Shown: positions 1 through 10,899, counted from the first letter of the stretch. The stretch is DNA of 64,000 nucleotides from Thinopyrum elongatum (GCA_011799875.1 CM022300.1:239622170-239686169); one strand, 5' to 3'. The notes: generated by a model from the letters alone, not told the origin. Translations and numbers: made by a program.

Positions 1-117
1 GCGTGTGTGTTGGTCGTGTGGTGTGTGCATGCATGCGTGCGTGTGTGTTTGTGTGTGAGTGTTGTGTGCATGCGTGTGTGCGTGTGAGTGTTGCGTGCGT
101 GTTTGCGTGTGAGTGTT
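1..117. repeat. GT-rich host sequence left of CACTA 1
   Basis: Short low-complexity stretch of GTGTGTG runs mixed with GTGTGAGTGTTG and GCATGCGTG units. The same type of sequence resumes directly after the CACTA element at 26008 (GTGTGAGTGTTGCATGC near 26030), so the two pieces were once contiguous. No gene is visible. Confidence 0.75.
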
Positions 118-430
118 CACTACAAAAAAAAAGACACATCTGTGACATTATGGCCCGAACAATTTTTTTTGTCATGCTTATGACACTTCTATCACGATAA
201 TTGTGACAAAAAACCATGACAGAAAATGAGCTTTTTGTCCTAGGCAGGCTGAAGACGCACCTGCATAACATTCTTTGGGCTGTCCATGACGAAAAAAATT
301 GTGGTAGAAGCGAGGGCGAGGAAAATATCGGGGAGTTCCCGGTTACGGTGGGTGGTCGGGACCGAGCGATGCACTATGGTTTGCGCGTTTCTCTCTCGTA
401 CGCGCGTGTGTGCGAGGCATTGGCTAACTG
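118..430 (+). repeat. CACTA 1 left terminal region
   Basis: CACTACAAAAAAA terminus followed by AT-rich sequence with repeated TGACA/TGTGACA motifs, then a GC-richer stretch with GGGAGTTCCCGGTTACGG. It is closely similar to 47076-47410, the left end of CACTA 2, in the same orientation. Small ORFs here lie on the transposon terminus and are not genes. Confidence 0.85.
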
Positions 431-1330
431 AACCCGAGCGATCGCACTAGCTATGTTACTGAACCCGAGCGATCGATCCCTGCTGTTAACTGAACCCGAG
501 TGATTCCTTCGCTGCTGCTGCTAACTGAACCCGAGCGATCGATTGCTGCTGCTGCTTACTGAAGCCGATCGAGCCCCCATGCGAGACGTAGCTAGCCGGT
601 GTTGGGTTGCCTCTCGATGAATAGTGACTGTTGCTAACGTGCGCGCGGGACGTAGAATGAGTCGAGACGTGGTGAGTCGAACCGGTTGGTTGGCTGTGGA
701 TGAACAGTTCCCGGTGGGGGTTGGATGAACAGGACCCCGTGGTAGTAGGCAGTTGCTGCTGGATGAACAGGACCCCGAGGAGGCCGCCATACCCGAGCCG
801 GTTGGGGGTGGATGAATAGTACCCCATGGAGGCTGGATGAACAGTAGCCCGTGGGTGAACAGTATCTGTTGGAGGCTGGAGGAAATCGCGGTGGATGAAC
901 AGTAGCAGGTGGAGGCTGGAGGAAGTCGACGGTGGATGAACATTAGTTTGTGGAGGCTGGAGCAAGGCCGTAGATGGTGGATGAACAGTAGCCCGTAGAG
1001 TCCCGTTTTGTGGTATGCCACACCCCTCCCGATGAACAGTACCCCCGTTTCGACCGTAGGCGTTCGAAGAGAAGTCGGTTTCCTTCGTTTTGCGGTACAC
1101 CAGACCCTTCCTGATGAACAGGACCCTGTTTCGACCGTAGGCACTCGAACACAAGTCCATTTCCTCCATTTTGCGGTACGCCAGACCCTTCCCAATGATC
1201 AAGACCCCATTTCGACCGTGCGCGGTCGAACAGAAGGTCGTTTTCCTCCGTTTTATGGTACGCCAGACCCTGTTTTGGCAGTTCCATCCAAGCCGGTTGG
1301 CTCTCGATGAACAGGAGGCCATTGCTGCCA
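425..1330. repeat. CACTA 1 left subterminal repeat array
   Basis: From about 425 to 560 the unit CTGAACCCGAGCGATCGAT recurs several times. From about 690 to 1320 the unit GGATGAACAGGACCCCGTGG and its variants (GGATGAACAGTA..., GATGAACAG) recurs more than ten times. Such clustered short repeats just inside the termini are where CACTA transposases bind in known elements. The same two arrays occur in CACTA 2 (47430-47955). The ORFs across this region, in several frames, are artefacts of the repeats. Confidence 0.8.
1029..1280. repeat. About 81-bp tandem repeat, three copies
   Basis: The block GATGAACAG(T/G)ACCC...TTTCGACCGT...TTTCCTCCGTTTTGCGGTACGCCAGACCC recurs with starts of the TTTCGACCG motif near 1049, 1129 and 1210, a period of about 81 bp. 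It lies inside the left subterminal region of CACTA 1. It is absent from the shorter visible part of CACTA 2, so it may be a local amplification. Confidence 0.7.
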
Positions 1331-1599
1331 TCCATTGCCTATACATGCATATACACGAGCCCTGGCCATACGTATGCGTGAGTACGTGTTCGAGACCCCG
1401 GCCGTATGTACATATATGCCCGTATTATTTGCAGCGTGGATGTATGTACGTGTACTCCATTTAGACAGGACTGCGTGGACTCCTACGTAGGGGTCAGACT
1501 ATACTAGAACACGTGCCGCTGCTTGCTCGGCCATGGTTCATTCTTGCAGAGACACCGATCAGCCAGTATGTACCTACACGTTGGTGACCAGACAGACAA

Positions 1600-3000
1600 C
1601 GCTACGTACGCTTCGACCGGGTGGGTCCCAGCTGTCAGGGAGGATAAGGAGGCACTTCTTTGCATGCGAAGATATAACTATTGGGTCCCATCTGTCAGGG
1701 GGAGGAATCATTTTATTTTGCGCATAATATGGAGGCACTTCCTTATGTCCGAAGATATAGCTGGTGGGTCCAGCTGTCAGTGTCACCGCGTATAGTCGTC
1801 TTCTGATGCCTGTCATTCGTTGACCATGTTGACCACGCCGCGCCGAGAGCACTAAGGCGGTGGACAATAACGAGCCCTAGGAAGGGAACAACACGGAGCC
1901 GGGGAAGACGCTGAAGTGGATGCCCACGCGGAGGGGAGTACGAGGGTTGACTGGTTCGGCTGCGGTGTGGGTGAGTAGAGGGGCGTACGCCATCTTCGGA
2001 GAATAACAGGAGGTGTTGGTGAGTTGAGGGATGGCATGGCCAGCGGTGGTAGCACAGCGGCCATGGGAGGCAGGAGCAGGTGGTACGGCAGGTACTGGTT
2101 TGGGTGGCTGGAGCAAGAAGACCAAAGGTTGAAGACGCAGTAGGGCAGTTGGATTAACATTGAACGGTCACTGCACCTAGAATCTTTTGTCCGAAGTTGA
2201 CAAAGCCCTGCGTATGCATCAACTTAGTAGGCCCACAAGTTAGCCTCCAAATCTTGTGGGTCCCAGCTAACAGGGGGAATCATTTTTTGCGCGTAATAAG
2301 GTGGCACTTCCTTGTGTGCGAAGATGTAGCTGGCAGGTCCCAGCTATGAGGGAGAGGAAGATGTAGCTTTGGGTCAAACCTGTCACGAGGAGAAATCATT
2401 TGTTTTTGCATAATAAGGAGGCACTTGCTTGCGTGCGGCCATGGACCATGTGGGTCCCTGCTGTCAGCCACTCCACGTACATCCCTCTTCCAATGGTTTT
2501 TGTTTGTTGACAAAGTTGACCACGTCGCGCCGAGAAAACCAACGCGGTGGACGACGGTGAGGCCTAGGAAGGGAACGACCCAGAGCCAGTGAAGACACAA
2601 CAATGGATACGCACACGGACGGGAGTGCGAGGGTTCACTTGTTCGGCTCCGGTGTGAGGGTGCAATCGCCGGAGAATAACAGGAGGTGTTGGTGAGTAGA
2701 GGAATGGCCTGGACGGCGATGGGAGTAGGGTGGGCAGGTGAGGCCTGCGCGGCAGCACAACCGGCCACAGGAAGCGGTAGCAGGCGGTACCGCCGGCGAT
2801 GGTTTGGGCAGCTGAAGCAAGAATATCTGAGATTGAAGAAGCACGACAGCCGTTGGATGGACATCCAACGACCACTGCTACTAGAATCGTGTGTTGACTA
2901 TAAGTTTTAAAAGCCTTGCGTATGCGTCAACTTAGTAGGCCCACAAGTGAGCATCACATACGTGGCAGAGAGCATATAGCCCATTTGCAATTTGTAATAA
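1600..3000. repeat. About 700-bp direct duplication
   Basis: Two adjacent copies are recognisable. Shared blocks include GGTCCCAGCTGTCAGGG, CGCGCCGAGA...GCGGTGGAC...CCTAGGAAGGGAAC (about 1840 and 2530), GGAGAATAACAGGAGGTGTT (about 2000 and 2661) and CAACTTAGTAGGCCCACAAG (about 2219 and 2929). Offsets are 660-710 bp, so the copies have small indels. A third partial match (GTTGAC...CGCGC, GTCCCTACTGTCA) lies at about 3620-3870. No convincing protein is encoded; the long minus-strand frames read through both copies in a repeat-like fashion. Confidence 0.65.
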
Positions 3001-3760
3001 TTTATAGCCCATTTCTTAATTCTAATGGAATTTACTGCAACCCATTTACTATGTGTTAACATTACAACCCATTTTCCAGCTAGGACAACGGTTTATAATT
3101 TCAACCAAATTTCCCACATTTTGATGGGATCCGAAATATTTTTTATCCCGAAATTTCGAGGCAGATTAAATCTAATTTCAAAATAATATATACTTGGTAA
3201 AAATTCAACGAAATTTTGCGCGCAACAAGTAATGAAATCCAAAAAAAAAATTGAAATTAATTACCTGTTCGGTGCATTTTTTATATTTACAACACATTTT
3301 TTAATTACAGCCCATTTATTATTTCTTAAAGCCCATTTTCTTCGCAAGTCTAATTCATCCCTCCTAGGAAAGATTTGCAGCCCAGCGGGACGGAGAATAA
3401 CAAGTTGGCCTGGGTTAGGTATTCCTCAAAAAAAAAGTATAGCTGGGCAAGAAATTTTCACCTTGAAAATTTAATATCTGGGCTGGATATTTGGTCGACA
3501 TAAAATATTAGCCTAGGCTAGACGGGCCACAGCTTGCCCAGGCACGCGCGCTTCCCGCCCGAAACATCGCTAAAAAAAATTCTGCTCACCCCTCAAAAAC
3601 AAATACTGCCCGAGCTGCTGGGTCCCAGCTGTCGGCCGCTCCTTATGCAATTCTCTTGTTTATTGCCTATATACGTTGACAATGGTGTGGGACCGTGATG
3701 CAAGAAAACCAGGAGGAAGCAATATTTTTATAGTTGTAATAAGGAGGCACTTCCGTACGT
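2960..3760. other. AT-rich spacer, no gene seen
   Basis: AT-rich sequence with recurring CCCATTT motifs (AGCCCATTTC, AACCCATTT) between 2980 and 3330. I see no coding exon, RNA gene or transposon terminus here. Confidence 0.5.
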
Positions 3761-3789
3761 ACGGCTATGGCCCTGGTGGGTCCCTACTG

Positions 3790-4455
3790 TCATCCTCTCC
3801 ATGTAAAGTCATCTCCTGATTCCTCATGTTCGTTAACCATGTTGACAACACGAGACGGCGGTGCCACGACGTGCGCAACAACTCGAAGGTCGACGGAGAG
3901 GGCCTCGCGGGCCCTATGGACGGTCTGATACAGACCTCGCTGCTCATCCAGGAAGCCAGGATCATTGGCCAGCATGTCCGCGACGGCATTAACATTCGCC
4001 TCTTAGCAGGCGATTTGTCCCTCCGCGCGCTGACGCTCATTGAGGAGACAGAGGTTGTAGCACTGCTCCTCCTGTGCTTGCCGAAATGCCGAGACTGGCG
4101 GCGCTGGTACCTCTTCCGCAATTAGGGCGTTGAAGTGCGGCCGGACCTGCTCTACGGTGAACACGACATGAAATGGATTGGGCGGTGGCGCCGACTCCTG
4201 GTCGGAAGCCACATCCATCGTCTGGTTATCGTCGCTAAGCTCGGCGAGCTCGCTGGCGAGCCAGCATGTCCGGCTACAATACCGGACCGCCGCCAAGCAC
4301 GAGTTTGACCGCCCTGGCCCACCCAGACCCCCTCCCTCACCCGCGCGAGCTTTTCGACCAAAACGGCCAGCGCCGCCCGCGCCGCTTCCCGGTGTAGGCG
4401 ACTGCTCCAGGTTCAAACGACACAAGTGTCGTCCTTCTGTCTGTCTGCCGCCCAC
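3790..4455 (-). pseudogene. Coding-like remnant, unknown protein, minus strand
   Basis: One minus-strand frame runs from about 4455 to 3790 with a single in-frame stop at 4003-4005. The central part reads like real protein (for example FHVVFTVEQVRPHFNAL and ANDPGFLDEQRGLYQTVHR). It is acidic at the start, helical in composition and free of low-complexity runs. The N-terminal third is arginine/glycine-rich and overlaps a GC-rich segment repeated at about 11335-11420, so the true start is uncertain. I do not recognise a family. It lies head-to-head with the plus-strand remnant at 4590. The single stop and the position inside a CACTA element suggest a captured gene piece that has decayed. Confidence 0.4.
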
Positions 4456-4522
4456 ATTAATACACAGTTGCCGAGGCGGCTACTCTGACGGCACCCGTCC
4501 ATCCCGCTGCCGCCCACCATTG

Positions 4523-4532
4523 CTATATAAAC
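4523..4532 (+). promoter_or_regulatory. Putative TATA box for the 4590 gene remnant
   Basis: GCTATATAAAC at about 4522-4532 lies about 60 bp upstream of the ATG at 4590, in a suitable position for a plant core promoter with a short leader. The inference rests on motif and spacing only. Confidence 0.4.
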
Positions 4533-4589
4533 TACTACGCCGGCCATAGCCGCAGTCATCTGCCTCCGTTCCCTTTCCCCCTCCACACC

Positions 4590-5282
4590 ATGCCCACCAT
4601 GGCTTCCTTGCGCTCCAGCGCTCTTCGGGATGGGTAGATGATGGTCCAGAAGAAGGAGATGGCAGCCATTGCGGCCGACCAGCTGACCGGCAGGCAGTCG
4701 GAGGATGACGACATCACAATGGAGAACGTGGTCGTCGATGATCCGGCGCCAACCCCCTCCTCCGCGCCATCCTTGCCGGTGCATTCCACCATGACCATTG
4801 ATGAGGCCCATGCCCAATACATGGACTTGGTGAGGCAGAAGCATGAGGAGCAGTTGCAGGAGGTGCAGGCCGATGCCGCCGACAACCACCATGTCCTCCA
4901 GAAGCACCTGCAGGTGGAGGAGCAGATCACTGCGGAGCGGGCAGAGTAGGAGGCGCTGCTCGAGTCGTACCGCTCTACCCGCGAGAGCCGCCTCGCACGC
5001 TGGCGGTACCGCATGCGGGTGGCGGAGGTTGCGTCCACCTTGAAAAAGGGCGATGAAGCAGGCGAGGCGCTGTTTGGCGAGACCGATGACGAGGTGGAGG
5101 ACAATGCCGGCTCCGCCGAGGCCTCGCCCCGCCGGCACCGAGGCCGAGGACTTCGCCGACTACGGCGAGGCCCTGCTCCGCCGAGGCCCCGCCCCGCCAA
5201 CAACAAGGTAGACGACATCACCGGCTTTGCCGAGGCCCTGCCCTACCAGCAACGAGGGGGAGGATTTCCCCCACTCCGCTGA
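4590..5282 (+). pseudogene. Captured-gene remnant encoding an acidic, helical protein
   Basis: An ATG at 4590 (context CACCATGCCC) opens a frame that stays coherent to 5282, apart from two in-frame TAG codons at 4635-4637 and 4947-4949. The middle (about 4790-5060) is rich in E, Q, A and R and looks coiled-coil (for example QKHEEQLQEVQADAADNH). It is followed by an acidic stretch (GETDDEVEDNAG) and then an arginine/proline-rich tail made of GC-rich repeats. A TATA-like box lies about 60 bp upstream. I do not recognise the family. The two stops argue against a functional protein. Codon composition is GC-rich, unlike the AT-rich surroundings at 3 kb and 6 kb, which fits gene capture by the CACTA element. 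Confidence 0.45.
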
Positions 5283-5365
5283 GCCACCGCTTCGCCGGCA
5301 ACGAGGCAGAGGACATCGTCAGCTCCGTCGAGGCCCCGCTCCGCCGCCAACGAGGCCGCGCCACA
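5115..5365. repeat. GC-rich imperfect tandem repeat
   Basis: The unit CCGAGGCC(C/T)CGC(C/T)CCGCC(G/A)(G/A)CAACGAGG followed by a GA-rich linker (GAGGACATCGCC...) recurs about four times with spacing of roughly 60-70 bp. It forms the 3' part of the 4590 remnant and runs past its last stop. Confidence 0.6.
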
Positions 5366-5369
5366 CAGA

Positions 5370-5800
5370 AAACAAGGAAGAGTTGAAGATGGTTGGTCGC
5401 CGCCGCTCGGGTCCAAGTAAGGCCACTGTTCCTACCCTCCGGTTGAAGCCAAGCTTGGCGGGTTGAACATCGATGGCCGATCATCTGCTTGGCAGCGACA
5501 TGGAGTCGGATAGCTTTACTTCCTGTGGCTCCGGAGGCGGAGCTGGAGAAGAAGCTTAAGTTCTTGGGGCTCAGCCAGACATGGGGAATGGGCGCCGGAT
5601 ATCATAGATTAGGTTAATTAATTATACCTCCAGCGCACCCCTTTTTAGTTGAAGAATGTCTGAAATGTAATGAAATACGACATGTTTATAACAAATCCAG
5701 CCGTGTATTAACGAATTTAGTCCGATTAGTTCGAATTCTTGTATCAGTGGCATTAGATGAACATGCAAAACAATATGTACTAGCATTATTCTCAGGACGC
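5370..5800. other. Spacer, no gene seen
   Basis: GC content drops from the captured GC-rich block into AT-rich sequence at about 5590. No coding exon or transposon terminus is recognisable. Confidence 0.4.
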
Positions 5801-6029
5801 ACGGTGATCACCTCATTTGCAGCAGTTCACACGTACGAAAAGTTTGAGCAGCTTTTTAGCGTGCCTATACATTGCAATCAAACTCACAGGCCTGGCAATT
5901 CATAGACAACATTCACAACAATTGATGATTATGCATCTCAATGATTCACACATCACAGCCAATATTTACTTCACAACTAAAGACATAAATAAAGAAAAAC
6001 CAATCGATACTGCTGATGGCAAAGGGCGT

Positions 6030-6182
6030 CCCATTCCAAAATATCAAACGCATGTCTTCCTGTTAACATCAATGAGCAAAATTTGACAAGGTTGTCCCAT
6101 TCCAAAATATCAAATGCGTGTCTTTTTGCGTACATCAATGAGCAAACTTTGATAAGGTTTTCCCATTCCAAAATATCAAATG
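6030..6182. repeat. 66-bp tandem repeat, 2.3 copies
   Basis: CCCATTCCAAAATATCAAA recurs at 6030, 6096 and 6162, a period of exactly 66 bp (22 codons). The repeat keeps the minus-strand frame open, giving a 22-residue protein repeat that ends ...RHAFDILEW. The unit sits immediately 3' of the terminal exon described at 6176-6501, on the same strand. Confidence 0.8.
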
Positions 6183-6501
6183 CCTATGATTGTGGAATGG
6201 GCGGGGTTTGTCATCAGTTTGCACATTGACATGTCACCTAGTGCTATATAAACCAGCTGTTCTTTGTGTGTAGTTCCACTAAAATCAACCAACTTCACGT
6301 GTAGCTTGTAGGATTTTGCCTTTATATGTTGCAACGCCTTGAACATATCGGCACCTCCTTTCTTGTAGCTAATTTTGTTGCTGAATGTGGAAATGGATGA
6401 TTCGAGAACATTCGATGTATTTTGCATGATGAAGTATAATTGAGGGCACGAACCATCAGAACATTTTGTGCAGTTCCCATTGAAATCAAGCTGAGCATCC
6501 C
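6176..6501 (-). pseudogene. Terminal-exon-like segment, unknown protein
   Basis: On the minus strand an AG acceptor just above 6501 (CTGTTTGC on the plus strand) opens a 107-codon frame beginning DAQLDFNGNC and ending at a stop at 6176. It contains CTKCSDGSC, a Cys pair pattern that could be fortuitous, and the peptide VDFSGTTHKEQ. Its first bases contain the recurrent exon motif described separately (minus strand GATTTTAGTGGAACTGCACA), which appears at seven places in this CACTA. I do not recognise the protein. It could be the last exon of the B3/REM-like pseudogene upstream, or a separate duplicated exon. Confidence 0.4.
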
Positions 6502-6619
6502 TGTTTGCATAAATACAAAAAAATGATTAGTATAAAGCAAACCGTATTATGAATTTACAGTTTAAACAGGCACCTACATGATCCATGCAGAGCACACATT
6601 TAAAAAATGGAACTCACCA

Positions 6620-6853
6620 GAAAGAATCCTAAACAACATTGTATTGGCCATCACAGCAACAAAGATGGAGATCCGTGAGTCCTTCTGAGCTGAAGTTAGT
6701 TTGTTCTTGTGGGCAGTAATGTAACCATCCTTGAACTGCTCCCTTTTGATAAGAAGAGAGACTTGGCTTCTTCATCCTGGCATAATCGAAACTAGGAACT
6801 CCATATTCTTCTTCAGAGGAGGATGATCCTGTTGTGCGAAGACAAGAGAACAA
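6620..6853 (-). pseudogene. REM/B3-family spacer fragment, frameshifted
   Basis: The minus-strand frame from 6853 reads SSSSEEEYGVPSFDYARMKK. After a frameshift near 6765-6775 a second frame reads FKDGYITAHKNKLTSAQKD and then SIFVAVM before a GTGAGT donor near 6615. Grass REM-type B3 transcription factors have a serine/acidic linker, a helical spacer of this kind and an I(P/S)(V/I)FVAVM motif at the start of the next B3 domain. The rest of that B3 domain is not present. This is therefore a broken fragment of a B3 gene, read from memory of the family rather than from an alignment. It lies in copy 1 of the minus-strand module (promoter near 9130). Confidence 0.45.
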
Positions 6854-6859
6854 CTAAAT

Positions 6860-8790
6860 GCTACCATCCCTGTTTGCTTGAAAAAAGAAAAGGAAATATT
6901 TAAAACAACCATTACATTAACAATGGGAGTAACTGATGAAATGTATATTCACAAAGAGATGCATCCTCATTCTCCTCATAGGAAATGCTATGATACCAAA
7001 GATAGCAGCTCAACTTGAACTATATTATTACTTCATTTCATCAGTGGCTATAACGATGGCAAACCGGTGCCTCAATTTATTAGTAGTCTTAGATTAACAT
7101 GCGAAACAATACCACTTTCTCATGACAGTAGCTAATCAGTAGCACAACACCAATGGAGAAGACAAAGCTCAATTATATGGATGAAATTCGTGGGCAGGTA
7201 CCAACCTTTGTCAGGAGGCTTATTGTGTAGAGCATACAAATGAAGCACTTCTCGGGAACCATCCGTTATTATCTACTGTGGTTGCCATGCTTACTATATA
7301 ATCCTTGATTATTTTAATGCTTCCAACATCTTCTTATGGAGTTCCACTAAAATATATGTTATCTTCAAACAAGATCCCTGTTTGCACAAGTAGAGATAAT
7401 TACATATTACATTAAGAGTGGCATCAAATCACAGTGGCAAAACAATTGCTCGTTCCGGCCATAGCAATAAATTAAGATGCAAAACTATATCATTACTTGT
7501 GTCATCACAGTTCTAGTGCTTCATTATAGCACCGGGAGTTGATTTTTGTTCTTCTTCCACTTGTTCTTCCCCTTCATCACTTGGTTCAATAACTGACAAG
7601 CTTCGCCTTCAATGTAAGATTTGGCTTGTCAATTAGGGAGCACAAGTATAGCACTAAACAACAACATTAATTTTCTGATGACAATAGCAAAATACAGGCC
7701 AACAGTTGTGAAATATCATTATCTTACCTAAATGGGATATTACGGTGCACATACAGAGTGAAGTCTGGTCTGCATTTGTGCAGTTCACTAAAATCAAGCA
7801 ACATTACCGTATAAGAAGCACAACATATGAAAGCACACTGCACAATCATGTGGAAGAAGGCCAGTACTGACCTCTCATGACGCATAATTCAAACAACTCA
7901 CAAGAAGAAGATCTGAAACAAATTTGCCAACAAGGATAAGAAGTCAGATCTCCTCTTGTGCAGTTCCACTAAGATCAAGCAATCAAGCAACGTTGTCGGT
8001 GTGACATTTTAGTTGAACTACACAAAACACTCTTAAAACAAAAGTGTTTTGTGCAGTGCAACAAAAGGTCACAATAGCAACGAGGTGAAGTAGATAACCC
8101 TGTTTACACAGAGGAGCAAAGGAAACAATTACTGGTCAATAACGGTGGATGACACAGAAGCCCACAAAAAGAAGCATCTAACTTATCTAAGTGGGAAAGA
8201 AAGCAAGACAATAGCATTTCTCAAACAGTGGCATTGATTCATATTAACAGAGAGATTATATTAACAATAAAATTCGTGAAACATGTAATTTGCTTTTAAC
8301 TGTGGCATTGCTTCAATTTTCCAGCGGCATTATTAGATTTGTAATAGCTAAAGAGTTGTATGGGACACTGGACACACCAGCACCATGTGCATCTACCGAT
8401 GCATAAAGGGGTGATGCACAGTCTGTTGCAACAAACAACCAAGGAGCATATTTGCGTTGGTTCCATTTTTGTTCTTTTTAGACACCTTTCCCTATGTGAG
8501 GGCACCAAATCTAGTCCTGCTCAAACTCTACAGCCTTGTCCTCGACCCACAGAAAGATCACTTCCTTACACATGTGTGTACTGTGTTTGTCATTGTTTTC
8601 CCTTTTCGACCAACATAGGTGTTGGATAGCCAGTCTGTAATACTTTCCCCCTTCCTTTCCTCTTTGAACCACGTGCTAGATCCATGCTATACAACTTTTC
8701 CCACTACTTTCCTATTTGATCCAACACCTAGATTCGAGTGCAGAAGCGAAAAAAATCCACATGCAGCTAGAGAAATGCCCGTGGATTAAG
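6860..8790. other. Intron-like AT-rich interior of module copy 1
   Basis: AT-rich sequence in which the motif TGTGCAGTTCCACTAAAATC (plus-strand sense) recurs at about 7336, 7777 and 7957, each next to AAGCAA or GTT-type flanks. No long exon is visible. Short frames here are not supported. Confidence 0.45.
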
Positions 8791-8799
8791 TAAATTATA

Positions 8800-9235
8800 C
8801 CTTAAGGTTCTCGGGGTGTGGCTGGGTGGGCGGCCGGAGGCTGATCTGCCCACACTATGTATGACAGCAAGGAAGAAGGGGTCGGAGAACCTCCCGCTTC
8901 GCCGCTGAGTGAAAGAGAACAGCGGCGCCGGCAGTGGATTCCCTCCCTCGCCGACAGCGACAGTGTTAAGCCTCCTTCCCTTCCCGATGAATGGGATCCT
9001 GCTGGCTCTTTGACCAATAATGTGGGGAGAGAGAGAGAGGCCAAAGGAGTCTTGTTTAGATCAGGAGAGGGTGAGAGAGTGTGAATAGAGCATCTACAAG
9101 CGTTGAGGCTTGAGCGTGTATATATATATAGTGAAGAGGGAGTGTGAAGAGAGCAAACCCTAGAAAACAAGCGTTGAGGCAGCAACGTATATAGTTGGAG
9201 TGGTTCTCTTTTTCTCTCCATAAAAATCATTTTAA
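8800..9235 (-). promoter_or_regulatory. Minus-strand promoter and first exon, module copy 1
   Basis: On the minus strand a TATA-like run (CACTATATATATATACACG) lies at about 9115-9135, followed by a CT/GC-rich leader and a possible GT donor (AAGGTATAATT) at about 8802. Copies 2 (about 12445-12800) and 3 (about 15640-16010) have the same order: TCCACTATA-like TATA box, leader with ACACTCT, GCC(C/G)GCGG-rich first exon, and GT donor. The conserved layout suggests a small captured gene promoter that was duplicated with the module. Confidence 0.45.
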
Positions 9236-9585
9236 ATTGTGCACGAAATGGAACTCTTTATTTAACGTACTAGTGAATAAAAATACTAGGGCAATGCTAA
9301 ACTGTGAAGAAAATTTAGCGCTCGAAGGAGTCAACTCGCAATTAATGCTCCATGCCTCCCGGTTGCACTTACTATCATTCACGTGTGGTACACGACCCTC
9401 CGAAGTGAACAACAACTGAACCGCACACGGTCAAAATATCGGAAAGGTGGGCTGCACCATCCTCTAATTTTAAATATTTTCGAGAAATTCAATTTTAATT
9501 ATTTTGTATGTACACTTTGCTCTCTTCCAATAATTTTGGGCACTTGTATTCGACCTAAGTCAGTGTGCCACTGTATCTTGTACTA

Positions 9586-9651
9586 CTACCTCCGTCCAGG
9601 TTTTTACGCCATGCCATATATTTTTTGTCAAAGTTTCACCAATTTTTTAAC
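9586..9651. repeat. Half of a second Stowaway-like terminus
   Basis: TACTACCTCCGTCCAGGTTTTTACGCC at 9584-9610 is a typical MITE terminus. The body continues only to 9651, where the 9654 element starts. A candidate partner (ATTACGGAGTATTTTTATC, about 10057) lies beyond it, so the 9654 MITE may be nested in an older one. Confidence 0.4.
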
Positions 9652-9653
9652 TA

Positions 9654-9972
9654 CTCCCTCCTTTCCGGTTTATAGGGCTTAAATTTGAAATCTCATCAAC
9701 CAAGGCATATGATGAGTGGAGAAATGTACTCCATCTCGTAGTTTACAAAATTACTCAACTTTAATCTGCATCAATTACAACATTTCATGGATGACCACTA
9801 AATGAGTAGGAATGGTTACATGCACTGGTTGGTTTCGTTTAATCCTTGCATGCATCAGTTTAATGCACCTTGGAATGTGAACATGTGGTGGAAAGAAGTG
9901 ATAATAAGACTGTACAATATGGTAGTAAAACGAAGAAAATGAGATGAGCCCAATAAACCAGATAGGAGGAAG
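9654..9972. mobile_element. Stowaway-like MITE, about 319 bp
   Basis: Begins CTCCCTCCTTTCCGGTTTAT and ends with the inverted counterpart ATAAACCAGATAGGAGGAAG. TA is present on both sides (9652-9653 and 9973-9974), as expected for Tc1/mariner-derived Stowaway elements. It lies between the module copy 1 promoter and the GRF gene. A rearranged relative lies at about 14203-14712. Confidence 0.75.
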
Positions 9973-10212
9973 TAGTAAACTGCTAATACATGCCAACAAA
10001 AAATAAATATTAAATATTATTGGCTTCTTTTTTTATGTATTCTAAATGCCTTTATATTACGGAGTATTTTTATCAAAGTTTGCCAACATAATTAACTAGT
10101 GGCAAAAATTCAGAACAAACGTAATTAATACGGCCACCGGCCGTATGCACACATTTATTTTCCAGCACATTTCTTTATTTCATCAACGACATTTTGATAC
10201 AGGGAAGTACAT

Positions 10213-10892
10213 TCACCAATTCTTTGCTAGGAGAGCAAGAACAAAGAAAACAAGAACCACAATTAGACATTTTAAAAGATATCCAATTTCCATAACTGCT
10301 CCCACTAATTGTATTAATATCTTCTCTATGTCTTCATTGTTGATCTGTGGCTTCTCGAGCTTGCACACTTCTTTCTTCTTCGATTCTAAAGAGCTAGACA
10401 TTGCTTCACATCTAATATCATCTGTAGTATCATCTCTAGCATCTATTCTAGCAAGGAGTGCATGAGCATCTACCAAATTTCGTGCTATCAATAGATCGAT
10501 GTATTCTTCTTCCCAAAACAAAAACTTGCATCCATCCTACACACAAGTTTGAGTATAAGCTACCGAGCATGCGCCGAATAAGGGAGCACAGCCAAATCAA
10601 AAGAAGTACTATGCACCTTCTCTTTTTTGCACATGATGAACACCCATCCCAGATGTTCTGGCGTGGTCGAAACGTGGCGCATGACCTGCCGCGGGCAGCC
10701 ATCGCACGTTATGAGCGGCAATGGTGAACCGACAAGCCGCTGGGCCAGGGCCGAGCCCGGACGGTGGCCGGCCGTGTCTTTGCTGGCGATCCGCCGACGG
10801 GATAGATCCGAGTGGCTAGAGGCGGATTCAGTACCTGCATGCGACGTGGAGGCATTGCCATTGTTGTGTGACCCGGTACCCGGACAATCCAT
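10213..10892 (-). CDS. GRF-type zinc-finger protein with C-terminal membrane segment, two exons
   Basis: Exon 1 spans 10892-10617 (92 codons, start in GCCATGG) and exon 2 spans 10536-10213 (107 codons plus TGA). The 80-bp intron has a GT donor and a TGTGTAG acceptor, both phase 0. The joined 199-residue protein has no stop or frameshift. It has a serine-rich N-terminus, then a GRF zinc finger: LITCDGC (first two Cys), MRHVSTTPEHLGWVF, a third Cys in IMCKKE and a fourth in GCKF, followed by the hallmark WEEEY. A charged helical stretch follows (about residues 115-165), and then a hydrophobic segment near the C-terminus (KCLIVVLVFFVLALLAK), probably a tail anchor. GRF fingers bind nucleic acid in other proteins such as topoisomerase III and APE2. 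Small plant GRF proteins with a C-terminal membrane segment have no settled role. The gene sits inside CACTA 1 and is the best-preserved reading frame there. Confidence 0.72.
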
Positions 10893-10899
10893 GGCAAGG

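Noticed and set aside
486..1346. Long minus-strand frames (up to 286 codons) in the first 1.4 kb
   Set aside because: Several overlapping frames on both strands are all open, because the region consists of short CACTA subterminal repeats. No domain or codon signal is present.
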